Assembly: GCF_021390335.1 (NCBI RefSeq)
Contig: NZ_JAJUXK010000002.1
Span: 310,001-374,000, forward strand
Direction of reading: 5' to 3'
DNA from: Dyadobacter sp. CY343
Lineage (GTDB): Bacteria; Bacteroidota; Bacteroidia; Cytophagales; Spirosomataceae
Length of the DNA: 64,000 bases
Positions 45,301 through 53,979 of this stretch are shown here, piece after piece; within the stretch, counting starts at the first letter, position 1, and each line of letters starts with the position of its first letter. Both the position numbers and the translations under genes were made by a program. The notes beneath the pieces were generated by a model. That model saw only the letters and a program-made list of their open reading frames with translations. It searched no databases and was not told the origin of the DNA.

Positions 45301-45921
45301 CCGAGACCTGCGGGCAGCAAGGGTACCCCGATCTACGGCGCGTGGATTTATGAAGATGTGAATGGCGATAATATCATCACTGCCGACGACCGGACCGTTT
45401 TAGGAAAATCAACACCTGACTTTACATTCGGATGGAGTAACGACCTGACCTGGAAAAACTTCTCGCTGAATGCGCTTTTCACGGGATCTGTCGGAAACGA
45501 TGTATTGAACCTGACCAATTTCTACATTATGAATGGCGTGGTGGAATACAGCGGCGTTGGTTTTAATCAGTCGGAAGAGTGGTACAACAAGCGTTATACC
45601 GAATCCAACGTGCACAACGATCCGAAATATCCGGGGATCCAGCGCGGTATTCCATCGGGTGATATTAATTCGACAATGCTGGAAGACGGTAGCTTTATGC
45701 GCCTTAAAATGCTGAGCTTGTCTTACACATTCCCGCGCCTCGGCCCGGTTCAGAACCCACGCCTTTTCGTGACGGGAACAAACCTGTGGACCCTGACCAA
45801 ATATACCGGTTTTGATCCCGAAGTGAGCTCTTATGCGCAGTCGCTGTTGCAGCAGGGTATTGATTATGGCGCGTATCCGACGCAGCGTTCGTACACTATT
45901 GGTTTCTCGTGTAATTTCTAA
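42331..45921 (+). CDS. SusC/RagA TonB-dependent transporter with long Pro/Thr/Ala-rich N-terminal linker (pair 2)
   Basis: 1196 residues. After a leader ending near NVYAQQ (about residue 37) there is an unusual low-complexity stretch to about residue 178, rich in Pro, Thr, Ala and Gln (repeated PDTT/ADTT and QPAQPA units). Then comes the carboxypeptidase-like domain (IKGKVVDEKNSGLPGVSVLV), the plug (KEVVVVGYGAQSKRDLASST; VRIRGNNSLSGNNEPLYVIDG; ILKDASATAIYGSRGANGV) and a barrel ending RSYTIGFSCNF. It imports a glycan with the SusD at 45937. Most SusC proteins lack such a linker; it might space the domain from the TonB complex or the cell wall. Confidence 0.95.
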   Translation: MQETRRLSGRRAYSGTLTFLRIGLVLLLLFFFVKTNVYAQQVIPDSSRKAKPDTTIAPVVKPATDTLPKTKIPVDSTKTPADSANKPATGTVPVKSTQNFDPLVKPTTPPDTTKKPAVAADTTATPAARPDSLNAKPQTGNAAPAQPAGQPTQPAAQPAQPADSAIGQQSPELGPDAKSIKGKVVDEKNSGLPGVSVLVKNTTIQAITEPDGTFQMKVPAQGAILVYSFVGFTTKEIPVGNQTQFNVQLLPESKALKEVVVVGYGAQSKRDLASSTSRVSATEYKSAVINTVDQAIQGRTTGVQVTETSGEPGAAAVVRIRGNNSLSGNNEPLYVIDGFPMPPYREAGANFTGAYQQNGLYGINPNDIESMEILKDASATAIYGSRGANGVVLITTKSGKRGEGRVELVNKTSFGTVSNPIKMMNSKQYAEIINESYALSDRTPPFGNLDSAFTNTDWVAAITQPSFRQDVTLSISGGSEKSSYYISGNYLQEKGTIVNSDNNRASLRVNLNNEVNNWYNVKGQFSFSRQKSNRAVTASRAWPSSGGLMDGLRAAPTLELDYLGNNSMGIPNYSGFYFSNPLNELMAKTDVTQSDYSILNVENYFKLAEGLQMVVSLAGNQNLSRRKVFLPPSTAEGNQVRGKGSNNTSNTYSYNVNAYLQYEKTFNKDHYLNSTLGVEYNDQTVEIVNTNASGYDVPFFGIDNIGSAQSQAIGSFKEKRILQSGFLRANYSYKGKYVLNSSVRIDGASAFAANNKYGIFPSVALAWNLDQEEFMKGVTFISNTKFRGSWGETGSQAIGPYSSLSQYGSGFYEMGPQGDGAVIGTGIFPNTIANPNLSWERTRQLNLGMDFNTAKDRLVFSFDYYNKVTSDLLQPRRVPTQAGVSTIIDNYGTMRNRGFELSIQGNIIQKKNVTFSSRVNLSRNINTLVDLGERTQSDFVSLNGNLLGGVMGILTPGEEVGRFFGFKVPGLTQTTDFDADGNPTFATFEGPRPAGSKGTPIYGAWIYEDVNGDNIITADDRTVLGKSTPDFTFGWSNDLTWKNFSLNALFTGSVGNDVLNLTNFYIMNGVVEYSGVGFNQSEEWYNKRYTESNVHNDPKYPGIQRGIPSGDINSTMLEDGSFMRLKMLSLSYTFPRLGPVQNPRLFVTGTNLWTLTKYTGFDPEVSSYAQSLLQQGIDYGAYPTQRSYTIGFSCNF

Positions 45922-45936
45922 TTCCGACCTACGAAA

Positions 45937-47523
45937 ATGAAAAGTCATATAAAAATAGCTGCACTGCTCCTGCTGACGGGAATGTTTTCCTGCAAGGACA
46001 ATCTGGAAGAATCGCCTTATTCTTCTTTGAGCAAAGAGGTCGTTTTCAAAGACGAAGACGGGCTGAACCAGGCTACGATCGGCGTTTATCATGCTTATAC
46101 CGCGCCCGATTTCGGGGATATCAGCAACCGGTTCTCACTGACTGAAACGGGCCACCGTTATGCCACGGCGGGTATCCTGGGTTCGGGGGCTGATCCTTAC
46201 TATCGTTTTGGCCACAATGCCACTTCGCCTGCATTCGAATCGGTTTGGAGCCGGTTTTACAAGATCATTTTCAGGGCTAATGTGGTGATCGATAATGCAA
46301 CGAAGGCCGTTCCGGGTGAGGAAGAGGAAGCTGATCCGTACATTGCGGAAGCCCGCGTGCTCAGGGCTTATGCTTACTTTAACCTTGTCAGATTTTTCGG
46401 TGGCGTCCCACTAATATTGAAAGAGATCAACTCGCTCGCGGATGAAGATCTGATATTTGCGCCGCGTGCGACCGATGTGGAAGTGTACGACGCGATTATA
46501 GCGGACCTGATATTTGCGGAAACAAGATTACCCGATTCACGCGGTGGCGCAGAATTGGGCCGGGTCTCCGCCGGAACAGTGAAAGCATTACTAGGTAAAG
46601 TGTACCTGCAAATGGCCGGCAAACCATTGAACCGCACTGAGAATTACCAGAAAGCGATAGATATGTTCAGCCAGCTGGTGGGTCCTGTAAATGAAGAGAA
46701 ATATGATTTTGAGCTGCTTCCTGATTTTACAGATGTATTTTCTCTTGATAATGAAAGAAACCGCGAGATTGTACTTTCCTTCGGTTATTTCATCAACTCT
46801 TCGCAACCGAATGGAAATATCCTGCCATTTAATCTTTTCCCTTCTGGTTTGGTAAATGGAGATGAGCAAACCAACTACGGGCTGCTTTATAGTTTTTACC
46901 AATTGTATGAAAAGACGGATCAGCGAAGGGATTTTACGCTCGTTCCGAGATACGTTTTTCAGGGCACCGCTCGCGGGAATGCACAGACTGGCGACAGTAT
47001 TATCTATAATCCCACGATCGGAAATTATGTGATCAAACGCACGAATGCATCCTTCGCCCACGATGATTTTAAATATGGTATTGCGTATGGAAAACTGGCG
47101 CGGGTACCTCGTCCGGCCGGAGCCGCGGTGCAGGGATATAGCGCAGATATGATAGAAATGCGTTTTCCGGATGTACTGCTAAGTCTGGCCGAAGCATTGA
47201 ACGAGACGGGCAAAAGTGCCGAAGCATTGCCACTCGTGAACCGCGTGCGGGCACGTGCGAAGGCCACTCCCTACCGTGCGGCCACCGTCGCCGACATGCG
47301 CGCCGCGATCCGCAAGGAAAGGAGACTGGAACTGACGGGTGAATTCAATACCGTATTCGATATCCGCCGCTGGGGTACATTGAAGGAAGAAATCGCCGCC
47401 ATGAGCGAGGATCAGATCGTAGACAATATCCTGATCCCCTACACCGAAAGGCTGGAAATTTACCCGATCCCACAATCGCAGATCGACGCAAACCCGAATC
47501 TGAGACAGAATGACGGTTGGTAG
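45937..47523 (+). CDS. RagB/SusD family nutrient-uptake lipoprotein (pair 2)
   Basis: 528 residues. Lipoprotein leader ending GMFSC (Cys near 19), then SusD helices (EARVLRAYAYFNLVRFFGGVPLI) and the C-terminal part with DVLLSLAEALNETGKSAEALPLVNRVRARA, RKERRLELTGEFNTVFDIRRWG and the terminal YPIPQSQIDANPNLRQNDGW typical of the family. It starts 15 bp after SusC 2, and the pair ends at a strong terminator. Surface glycan-binding lid of the transporter. Confidence 0.95.
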   Translation: MKSHIKIAALLLLTGMFSCKDNLEESPYSSLSKEVVFKDEDGLNQATIGVYHAYTAPDFGDISNRFSLTETGHRYATAGILGSGADPYYRFGHNATSPAFESVWSRFYKIIFRANVVIDNATKAVPGEEEEADPYIAEARVLRAYAYFNLVRFFGGVPLILKEINSLADEDLIFAPRATDVEVYDAIIADLIFAETRLPDSRGGAELGRVSAGTVKALLGKVYLQMAGKPLNRTENYQKAIDMFSQLVGPVNEEKYDFELLPDFTDVFSLDNERNREIVLSFGYFINSSQPNGNILPFNLFPSGLVNGDEQTNYGLLYSFYQLYEKTDQRRDFTLVPRYVFQGTARGNAQTGDSIIYNPTIGNYVIKRTNASFAHDDFKYGIAYGKLARVPRPAGAAVQGYSADMIEMRFPDVLLSLAEALNETGKSAEALPLVNRVRARAKATPYRAATVADMRAAIRKERRLELTGEFNTVFDIRRWGTLKEEIAAMSEDQIVDNILIPYTERLEIYPIPQSQIDANPNLRQNDGW

Positions 47524-47548
47524 AATTGAATGAATGCATTCTTTACAG

Positions 47549-47577
47549 ACGCCGGGCTAGGATAGCCCGGCGTTTTT
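47549..47577 (+). terminator. Intrinsic terminator after SusD 2
   Basis: Perfect 11-bp GC-rich stem ACGCCGGGCTA (47549-47559) / TAGCCCGGCGT (47563-47573), loop GGA, followed by TTTT. Canonical. Confidence 0.93.
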
Positions 47578-47648
47578 GTAGTATTTTTTGCAGGCTCAAC
47601 AAGGTTATCGAAATTTCTGTGGTAAATTTAGTTACCTAAAAGGCTTCT

Positions 47649-48410
47649 ATGATTTCTTCAAAACCAGGCTCGCAACGACTTTTAACGTTGCTTTTATTTC
47701 TTGGAATCTTCACCTCCTGCCAAAAGCATCTCAGCGTTTCTAAAAGCGAATACACGCAATATAGCATCGATCAGCAGGTTGGGGAGGACTCGGCGGCTGT
47801 GCAGTATTATTCGCCTTATAAGGAAAAAATGCAGGCTGAAATGAGCCGCGTGATCGGGCAGACCGAGGAGGAATTGACCAAACCAAGCGAGCCGGAAACG
47901 TTACTTGGTAATTTCTTTGCCGATGCAATCCTGAAAGAAGGTTTGAAAAAAGATCCCTCGATTCAATTTACACTATCTACAAAAGGCGGCCTGCGCACCA
48001 CATTTCCCAAGGGAGATATTACCGTTTCCAAAGTTTTTGAGCTAATGCCATTTGAAAATGAACTGGTGGTATTGAAAATGAAGGGTGAAAATGTGCAGCA
48101 GCTCATCGATTTTATTGCTCGAAAAGAAGGTGAGCCCGTTTCGGGAATGCAGATGAAGATCCGGGACAAAAAAGCATTTGACGTCACGATAGCCGGCCAG
48201 CCTTTTGACATTAACAAGACCTATACATTACTAACCTACGATTACCTCGCCGACGGTGGCGATCAGCTGAGTTTCCTGAAAAATACATTGGAAAGAAAGG
48301 ACCTCGGCCAGCGAGTAAGAGAAGCAATATTAGAAAATATCAACGATCTGACCCGCGAGGGTAAAAAAATCAAGGCGCAACTCGATGGTAGAATTACGAT
48401 TGTCCAGTAA
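47649..48410 (+). CDS. 5'-nucleotidase C-terminal domain lipoprotein
   Basis: 253 residues. Leader with SCQKHL (Cys near residue 25) suggests a lipoprotein. The body matches the 5_nucleotid_C domain that binds the nucleobase in UshA-type enzymes: ETLLGNFFADAILKEG, FTLSTKGGLRTTFPKGDITVSKVFELMPFENELVVLKMKGENVQQLID, then NKTYTLLTYDYLADGGD. The metallophosphatase half is absent here but is encoded by the next gene, which starts 26 bases before this one ends. The two likely form one enzyme by association. Confidence 0.88.
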   Translation: MISSKPGSQRLLTLLLFLGIFTSCQKHLSVSKSEYTQYSIDQQVGEDSAAVQYYSPYKEKMQAEMSRVIGQTEEELTKPSEPETLLGNFFADAILKEGLKKDPSIQFTLSTKGGLRTTFPKGDITVSKVFELMPFENELVVLKMKGENVQQLIDFIARKEGEPVSGMQMKIRDKKAFDVTIAGQPFDINKTYTLLTYDYLADGGDQLSFLKNTLERKDLGQRVREAILENINDLTREGKKIKAQLDGRITIVQ

Positions 48411-49338
48411 CAGCAGAAGGGAATTTTTACGCAAAGGTCTGGGCGCGACGGCAATGCTGGGACTGGCTGCCTCGCCACTCGCTGCTTTTGCGAAAGACCG
48501 GACAGTGCAGTTGACGATTCTGCATACCAACGACGTGCACAGCCGGGTGGAGCCTTTCCCGATGGACGGTTCGCGAAACCAGGGGTTGGGCGGCGTGGCC
48601 AGACGTGCCGCTTTGGTTAAAAAGATCAGGGCAGAACAGCCAAATGTGCTTTTGCTGGACGCAGGCGATATTTTTCAGGGAACACCTTACTTTAATTTAT
48701 ACGGTGGCGAAGTGGAAATGACGCTCATGAGCCAAATGGGTTACGACGCGGCGACGATGGGAAACCATGATTTTGACAATGGTTTGGCAGGTTTTAATAA
48801 ACAACTCATACACGCTCAATTTCCTTTTCTGGTAAGTAACTATAACTTCGATAATACGGAGCTAAAAGGCAAAACGCAGGCATTTAAAGTATTTAAAAAG
48901 CAGGGTATTAAAGTCGGCATATTTGGGCTGGGTATTGAGCTGCAAGGTTTGGTGAATAAGAAAAACTATGGCGAAACGGTTTACCAGGACCCGATCGCGA
49001 AGGCGAATGAAGTGGCTTCCATTTTGAAAAATGACTTGAAATGTGACCTGGTTGTGTGCCTGTCGCATTTGGGATACAAATACCAGAGCGATAAAGTGTC
49101 TGATCAGGTACTTGCCAAATCAACCCGGAATATCGACCTGATCATCGGCGGGCATACCCACACTTTTATGAAAGCCCCGGAAACGATTATGAACCTCGAC
49201 GGAAAGCCTGCTACGATCAACCAGGTCGGTTTTGCAGGTATTAATCTGGGTCGGCTGGATTATTTTTTCGACCGCGACTCGGGCAAACATACCATGGTCT
49301 CGGCCGTTTATCCGGTTCACGAATATGGTTTAGTTTAG
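48385..49338 (+). CDS. 5'-nucleotidase/UshA-type metallophosphatase domain, Tat-type leader
   Basis: 317 residues. N-terminus has a twin-arginine-like leader (NSRREFLRKGLGATAMLGLAA). The dinuclear metallophosphatase motifs are complete: ILHTNDVHSR, LLDAGDIFQGTPYFNLYGG, MGNHDFDNG, VVCLSHLGY, IGGHTHTF. It lacks the C-terminal nucleotide-binding domain, which is made by the overlapping upstream gene (overlap 48385-48410 in another frame). Together they should hydrolyse nucleotides to nucleosides and phosphate outside the cytoplasm. Family order in fused enzymes is phosphatase first, so gene order is inverted. Confidence 0.9.
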   Translation: MVELRLSSNSRREFLRKGLGATAMLGLAASPLAAFAKDRTVQLTILHTNDVHSRVEPFPMDGSRNQGLGGVARRAALVKKIRAEQPNVLLLDAGDIFQGTPYFNLYGGEVEMTLMSQMGYDAATMGNHDFDNGLAGFNKQLIHAQFPFLVSNYNFDNTELKGKTQAFKVFKKQGIKVGIFGLGIELQGLVNKKNYGETVYQDPIAKANEVASILKNDLKCDLVVCLSHLGYKYQSDKVSDQVLAKSTRNIDLIIGGHTHTFMKAPETIMNLDGKPATINQVGFAGINLGRLDYFFDRDSGKHTMVSAVYPVHEYGLV

Positions 49339-49351
49339 AAAAATCCGGCGG

Positions 49352-50965
49352 CTATTCCATGTGCAGGAATCGTTGCCGCACTTTTTCTTCTTCCAGGTCG
49401 AGCTGTGCGAGGTGCTGGCGGATTACCTCTTCTTCGAACATTTCTTCTTTGTTGTATTGAAGTAAAAGCGCGCGCTTGTAAGCGAGTAGCTCTCGGGTAA
49501 TATCTTGGAATTCAGCTATATAATTGCGTCCGCTGGTTTCGTGTTCGTCTTCGTTGACGTGATCCAGGAAGCCGATATCACTTTCCAGCTTGTATTTCAG
49601 ATTTTGCAGCAGCTCATTTCTAGGTATTTCGGCAGCAAACTTTTCATTGATTACGGCCAGGGAAGCTTCCGCCAGTTTTCTCCTGATCAATATATCCTGC
49701 TCCTGTGAAGGTACCTCATAATCCAGTTCCTCTACTTTCAGCCATTTGATCACCAGCGGCAGGGTGAGCCCCTGAAAAACCAGTGTAACTAATATCACCA
49801 CAAAAGTGATAAATAGTATCAGGTTGCGCTGCGGAAATGGCTGGCCACCGTGGATCACCAGCGGAATGGAAAGCGCTGCGGCTAGCGACACCACCCCGCG
49901 CATTCCTGTCCAGCCAAACACCAGCGGCGCACGCCAGCCCGGCCGGCTATCTGCCGTTTTGATGAACTTGCTCACAAAAACAGTGAATACCGACGCGCCG
50001 AGGGTACTCGCAATGCGGGTCACGATCACGACCAGCGAAATGATCAGTCCGTAACCGATCGCAGTAAGCAAAGAAATGTCGCCCAGCTGGTTTACGATCA
50101 CAGGAAGTTCAAGGCCGATGAGCATGAATACCAGTCCGTTTAACACAAAACCGACCGTAGCCCAGACATTAAACCCTTGAATGCGGCTGAGGTGGCTGAG
50201 GATACTGTGACTTCTTTCCGAAAGAAAAAGGCCGCCCGTAACCACCGCGATCACGCCGGAATAGTGGAATTCTTCTGCCGCAATGTACATCGTGTAAGGC
50301 GCCACAAAAGTGAGAATCGTGTCAATGCTGGGCGTGGTAGGCAACCAGCGGTGTATCGCGTAGAATATCAGCGCGACGCCCATTCCGATCGCAAATCCCA
50401 TTAAAATCACCATAAAAAAACTGGTAACTGCCTGGGAAAGAATGAATGTGCCTGATATTACGGCCGTTACCGCAAACCGGAAAACGATCAAGCTGGAAGC
50501 ATCGTTTAGCAGACTTTCGCCTTCGACAATCGTGATCAGCCTCTTGGAAACTTTTACATCCTTTAATATGGAAGTAGCTGCAACCGCATCTGGCGGCGAA
50601 ATGATACCGCCGAGCAAAAAGCCCAGTGCAAGCGTAAATCCGGGAATTAATGCGTTGGAAACGAATGCGATCACGCAGGAAGTGAAGATCACGATCCCAA
50701 ACGCGAAAGAGCCGATCACGCGCCGCCATTTCCAGAATTCTTTCCAGGAAGTTTGCCAGGCAGCCTCGAAAAGCAGCGGCGGCAGAAAGATCAGAAAGAT
50801 CAGTTCGGGGTCGATCTCGACGGTGGGCGTACCCGGTATAAAACTCAATGCAAGTCCGCCGAGTACCAGCACAATAGGGTAGGATACCTTAATCCGCTGC
50901 GCGAGCATTACCAGGAATAAGATAATGAGGATCAGCGATATATATAAAATAATGTTGTTGTGCAT
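49352..50965 (-). CDS. CPA1-family Na+/H+ antiporter
   Basis: 537 residues with about 12 membrane helices in residues 1-405 and a long cytoplasmic, charged tail. Characteristic motifs are the inverted-repeat helix LLGGIISPPDAVAATSILK (the ion-binding Asp), EGESLLNDASSLIVFRFAV, and FGWTGMRGVVSLAAALSIP. It exchanges H+ for Na+ or K+ at the inner membrane. The tail (LRR-free, acidic, helical) may regulate it. It is 6 bp downstream of the P450 gene on the same strand, so co-transcription is likely though no functional link is evident. Confidence 0.92.
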   Translation of the reverse strand: MHNNIILYISLILIILFLVMLAQRIKVSYPIVLVLGGLALSFIPGTPTVEIDPELIFLIFLPPLLFEAAWQTSWKEFWKWRRVIGSFAFGIVIFTSCVIAFVSNALIPGFTLALGFLLGGIISPPDAVAATSILKDVKVSKRLITIVEGESLLNDASSLIVFRFAVTAVISGTFILSQAVTSFFMVILMGFAIGMGVALIFYAIHRWLPTTPSIDTILTFVAPYTMYIAAEEFHYSGVIAVVTGGLFLSERSHSILSHLSRIQGFNVWATVGFVLNGLVFMLIGLELPVIVNQLGDISLLTAIGYGLIISLVVIVTRIASTLGASVFTVFVSKFIKTADSRPGWRAPLVFGWTGMRGVVSLAAALSIPLVIHGGQPFPQRNLILFITFVVILVTLVFQGLTLPLVIKWLKVEELDYEVPSQEQDILIRRKLAEASLAVINEKFAAEIPRNELLQNLKYKLESDIGFLDHVNEDEHETSGRNYIAEFQDITRELLAYKRALLLQYNKEEMFEEEVIRQHLAQLDLEEEKVRQRFLHME

Positions 50966-50971
50966 CGCGGC

Positions 50972-52297
50972 CTATTTTACATATAATTTGATACCGTTCG
51001 TCGATTTCAGCACGATCTGCGGATGCATTCCTACCTCGTGCGCGGGGTCGTTTTCGAAAGTAAATCTTTTGAGTAAAGCAGAAAGTATAAGCTGCATTTC
51101 CATCATCGCAAATTGCAGCCCGATGCAGATCCTGGGGCCCGCCCCAAAAGGCAGATAGTTGAACTTAGCCCGGTTCTTCACATGCTCAGCACTGAAATTC
51201 CCGGGATTGAAAACGAGCGGATTTTCCCAAAGATGCGGATTTCTGTGCAGTTCGAAAACCGATAAAAACACGGAAGTGCCTTTTGGAACGTGGTAACCTT
51301 CAATTTCTTGATTGACTGTCGCCTCGCGCGTCATCGTCCAGGCGGGCGGGTACAAACGCAGTCCTTCTTCCACAACCTGGCGGGTGTAGGGCATTCGCAT
51401 CAGCTGCTCAAATGACGGTACCGTTTCAAACAGCTCACATTCCTGCCTGATCCGCGCCACAATTTCGGGCTGTTTGGAAAGCTCCCAAAGCAGCCAGCTC
51501 AATGCAGTCGCCGAAGTTTCGTGGCCGGCTGCAAACATCGTGATCGCTTCGTCCCGGATTTGCAGGTCGTTCATTTGCTCGCCGGTATCTTCGTCAATAC
51601 TGTCAAGCAGTAATTGAAGCAGATCATTCGGCGCTTCTCCGGAGAGGCGGCGCTGTTCTATAAAATCGAAAATGAGCTTATTAAAATAGGTGATGTCGGT
51701 TCTGAAATGCCTGTTTTCCCCGTTGATCGCCATCAGAGGCCGCCGGTACGGTCGGCGAACCCGCGTGACGAGGTATTTTTGCGTGCGTGATACCTGCTTG
51801 TATATCTGCGCCTTATCCTCGCTGGTCATATTGCCAAACAAGGTTTTGAGTGCAATATCCGAAGTGACGCCCATCATTTTCGCGTCAATATCGATCGCTT
51901 CCTTGCCGCGGTGTTGCTCCATTTCATCCAGGAAACTTTTGGTCAGTTCGCCCATTGTGAGGAACAGTTCCTGCAACCGCTCGCGATGGAACGCGGGTTG
52001 TACCAGTCGCCTCTGACGGAGCCAGAAGTCTCCCTCGCTCGTCACCAGGCCATTTCCCAACACCGGCTGCAACATTTTGGACGAACTGCCTTTCTTAAAA
52101 TTTTTATTGTGCTGTTGTAAGATATGCCGGAAAAATCCTGGCTCGCGGCTGATCACAAATTCGCGGAAAAGCTTGATTTTGAAAGTATCTCCACAAGTTT
52201 CAAAACCCTGGTGAAGAAAATGAAGCGGGTCGCGCGCAAATTTGATCGCACCGACCAAACTGAAACTGCTGATCCGGAATTCTGGTATTGGGCGCAT
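50972..52297 (-). CDS. Cytochrome P450
   Basis: 441 residues, soluble bacterial type. Heme-binding loop FGAGPRICIGLQFAM with Cys391; I-helix AGHETSATALSW (acid/Thr pair); ExxR in VEEGLRLYPP; and the PERF-like region NPGNFSAEH. All key residues are present. It looks like the CYP102/CYP110-like fatty-acid or terpene hydroxylase group, but the substrate is unknown. No ferredoxin or reductase gene is adjacent. It may share a transcript with the antiporter gene. Confidence 0.93.
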   Translation of the reverse strand: MRPIPEFRISSFSLVGAIKFARDPLHFLHQGFETCGDTFKIKLFREFVISREPGFFRHILQQHNKNFKKGSSSKMLQPVLGNGLVTSEGDFWLRQRRLVQPAFHRERLQELFLTMGELTKSFLDEMEQHRGKEAIDIDAKMMGVTSDIALKTLFGNMTSEDKAQIYKQVSRTQKYLVTRVRRPYRRPLMAINGENRHFRTDITYFNKLIFDFIEQRRLSGEAPNDLLQLLLDSIDEDTGEQMNDLQIRDEAITMFAAGHETSATALSWLLWELSKQPEIVARIRQECELFETVPSFEQLMRMPYTRQVVEEGLRLYPPAWTMTREATVNQEIEGYHVPKGTSVFLSVFELHRNPHLWENPLVFNPGNFSAEHVKNRAKFNYLPFGAGPRICIGLQFAMMEMQLILSALLKRFTFENDPAHEVGMHPQIVLKSTNGIKLYVK

Positions 52298-52343
52298 GCT
52301 TCCCGTTAAATTTTAGAGCTACACAAATAAGTCATTTACAAAC

Positions 52344-52372
52344 AAAAAACCACCCGCAGTACGGATGGTTTT
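52344..52372 (-). terminator. Intrinsic terminator after dps
   Basis: On the minus strand, arms AAAACCATCCG and CGGGTGGTTTT (52346-52372) pair with one wobble and a 5-base loop, followed by more T residues. It lies 22 bp after the dps stop codon and separates it from the P450 gene. Confidence 0.85.
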
Positions 52373-52393
52373 GACAAATTAATGTGGGTAATG

Positions 52394-52873
52394 CTATTTC
52401 TTATCTGCGAAAGAACGCAGCATCCAGGTATTTTTTTCCTTGAATTGCATAAAACGGTTCACCATATCATTGGAACCATCGTCACCTGCTTGCGAAGTAG
52501 CTTCCAGCAGTTCCCTTTCCAGCCCGATTAGCGTCGCCATATCTTCCAGGATCGCGTCCACCATATCCAGGTCTTTCATACCGATTGTGTTGATTTCTTT
52601 CAGCTGGGATTCATTGATATAGTCTGCAAAGCGGCTGTGAGGCGGCTTTCCGAGCGTTAATACCCTTTCTGCGATCTCATCGATCGTAAGCTGCGCATTG
52701 GTATAAAGTTCTTCGAATTTGACATGAAGGGTGAAAAAGCTCTGACCTTTTACATTCCAGTGACATCCCCTCAGTTTCTGATAGTGAATGTGATAGTTGG
52801 CAAGATAGTCGTTCAACAAATCTACAACAGGCTTAACTTCCTGTTCATTGAGGCTGATTTCGTTAGCATCCAT
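52394..52873 (-). CDS. dps: Dps family ferritin-like DNA-protection protein
   Basis: 159 residues, usual Dps length. Four-helix fold with the inter-subunit ferroxidase residues in RGCHWNVKGQSFFTLHVKFEELYTNAQLTIDEIAERV, and a C-terminal helix NDMVNRFMQFKEKNTWMLRSF. It oxidises Fe(II) with H2O2, stores iron in a 12-subunit shell and shields DNA in stationary phase. Single gene, well terminated. The 216-bp upstream gap is AT-rich; no clear OxyR-type site was identified. Confidence 0.93.
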   Translation of the reverse strand: MDANEISLNEQEVKPVVDLLNDYLANYHIHYQKLRGCHWNVKGQSFFTLHVKFEELYTNAQLTIDEIAERVLTLGKPPHSRFADYINESQLKEINTIGMKDLDMVDAILEDMATLIGLERELLEATSQAGDDGSNDMVNRFMQFKEKNTWMLRSFADKK

Positions 52874-53089
52874 AATAATAGCTGGGAAAATTGAAAATCG
52901 TGTTTCAGGTTATTGAAACAACAAAATCATACCAAAATATCATACTTCCAAACTCTATACGTTAATCTCCTCGAAAACTGTCAAAGTATCGTAATTCCAC
53001 TTGCCTGCACCATTTAAAAAAGCTGAAATGCGGCGTTTCGGGCACGATACTTTACAGTCAGGTACTCAAATCCACTAATTATTTAAACC

Positions 53090-53773
53090 ATGTTGATCGC
53101 GAAGTTGAAAGGGAGTTTTTTCGGAGTAATGTTATTGATGTGTCTGTGCTCAACTGCCAATGTTTCAGCGCAGGTAAAAGAGGAAGAAAAGGTGAAAGCG
53201 GCGACGGCTGTACTGAATGATTTTAACGAAATGCAGGAGAATATCCCTGCCCAGCTTCTGAATATGTCGAAAGGGATCATCATCGTCCCTAAAATGATCA
53301 ATGCAGGATTGATGCTCGGCGGCAAATACGGCCGGGGCCTGGCGATGGTAAAAAAGGAGAACGGCGAATGGAGCGATCCGGTATTTATCACGATCACAGG
53401 AGGAAGCATCGGCGCGCAGATCGGCGTACAGTCAGTTGATCTGGTATTGGTTTTCAAGAACAGCAAAACGCTTATGGAAATAGGAAAAGGCAGCTTCACA
53501 CTGGGCGGTGACCTCTCAGTTGCAGCCGGACCAATGGGCAGAAGTTCCTCTGCACAAACAGATTACAAACTTGAAGCAGAAGTGTATTCCTATTCAAGAA
53601 GCAAAGGTTTGTTTGCCGGCATCACCCTGAACGGAGCCGCATTGGCAGTTGACAACAAAGCCAACAATGACTTTTACGACGACTGGACCGACGCGAATAC
53701 GACATTCAAAAAGTCAAAAATAGCTTCAAAGCCAGTCGACGACCTGAGAACCAGATTAGACGAATTTAACTGA
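53090..53773 (+). CDS. Secreted SYLF (Ysc84) lipid-binding domain protein
   Basis: 227 residues. Signal peptide ends near ANVSAQ. The SYLF domain fills the mature part: IPAQLLNMSKGIIIVPKMINAGLMLGGKYGRGLAM, WSDPVFITITGGSIGAQIGVQSVDLVLVF, and GGDLSVAAGPMGRS, ending with SYSRSKGLFAGITLNGAALAVDN. SYLF proteins bind phosphoinositides or other lipids in eukaryotes; bacterial periplasmic roles are unclear. The KTSC gene follows after 8 bp, so the two are likely one transcript. Confidence 0.9.
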   Translation: MLIAKLKGSFFGVMLLMCLCSTANVSAQVKEEEKVKAATAVLNDFNEMQENIPAQLLNMSKGIIIVPKMINAGLMLGGKYGRGLAMVKKENGEWSDPVFITITGGSIGAQIGVQSVDLVLVFKNSKTLMEIGKGSFTLGGDLSVAAGPMGRSSSAQTDYKLEAEVYSYSRSKGLFAGITLNGAALAVDNKANNDFYDDWTDANTTFKKSKIASKPVDDLRTRLDEFN

Positions 53774-53781
53774 TCACCCCA

Positions 53782-53979
53782 ATGCCATCCTCAGTAATTT
53801 CCTATTTCAATTATGATGGAGACACTGAAACGTTACGCGTAGTATACGTGTCAGGGATGGTTTACGACTACAAAAAAGTGCCTCTGGAAGTATACCAGGC
53901 CATGAAAGCCTCGTTTTCCAAAGGCACTTTTTTGAATAAGTATGTGAAGGGGAATTTTGAGTTTGAGAAGGTGGGGTGA
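53782..53979 (+). CDS. KTSC domain protein
   Basis: 65 residues covering one KTSC domain: MPSSVISYFNYDGDTETLRVVYVSG, MVYDYKKVPLEVYQAMKASFSKGTFLNKYVKGNFEFEKV. It has the Lys-Thr-Ser-Cys-type core in varied form (KASFSKG). KTSC domains are small and often linked to lysyl-tRNA synthetase-like proteins or nucleic-acid roles; function is unknown. It follows the SYLF gene by 8 bp and its stop codon abuts the purine-rich repeat. Confidence 0.85.
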   Translation: MPSSVISYFNYDGDTETLRVVYVSGMVYDYKKVPLEVYQAMKASFSKGTFLNKYVKGNFEFEKVG

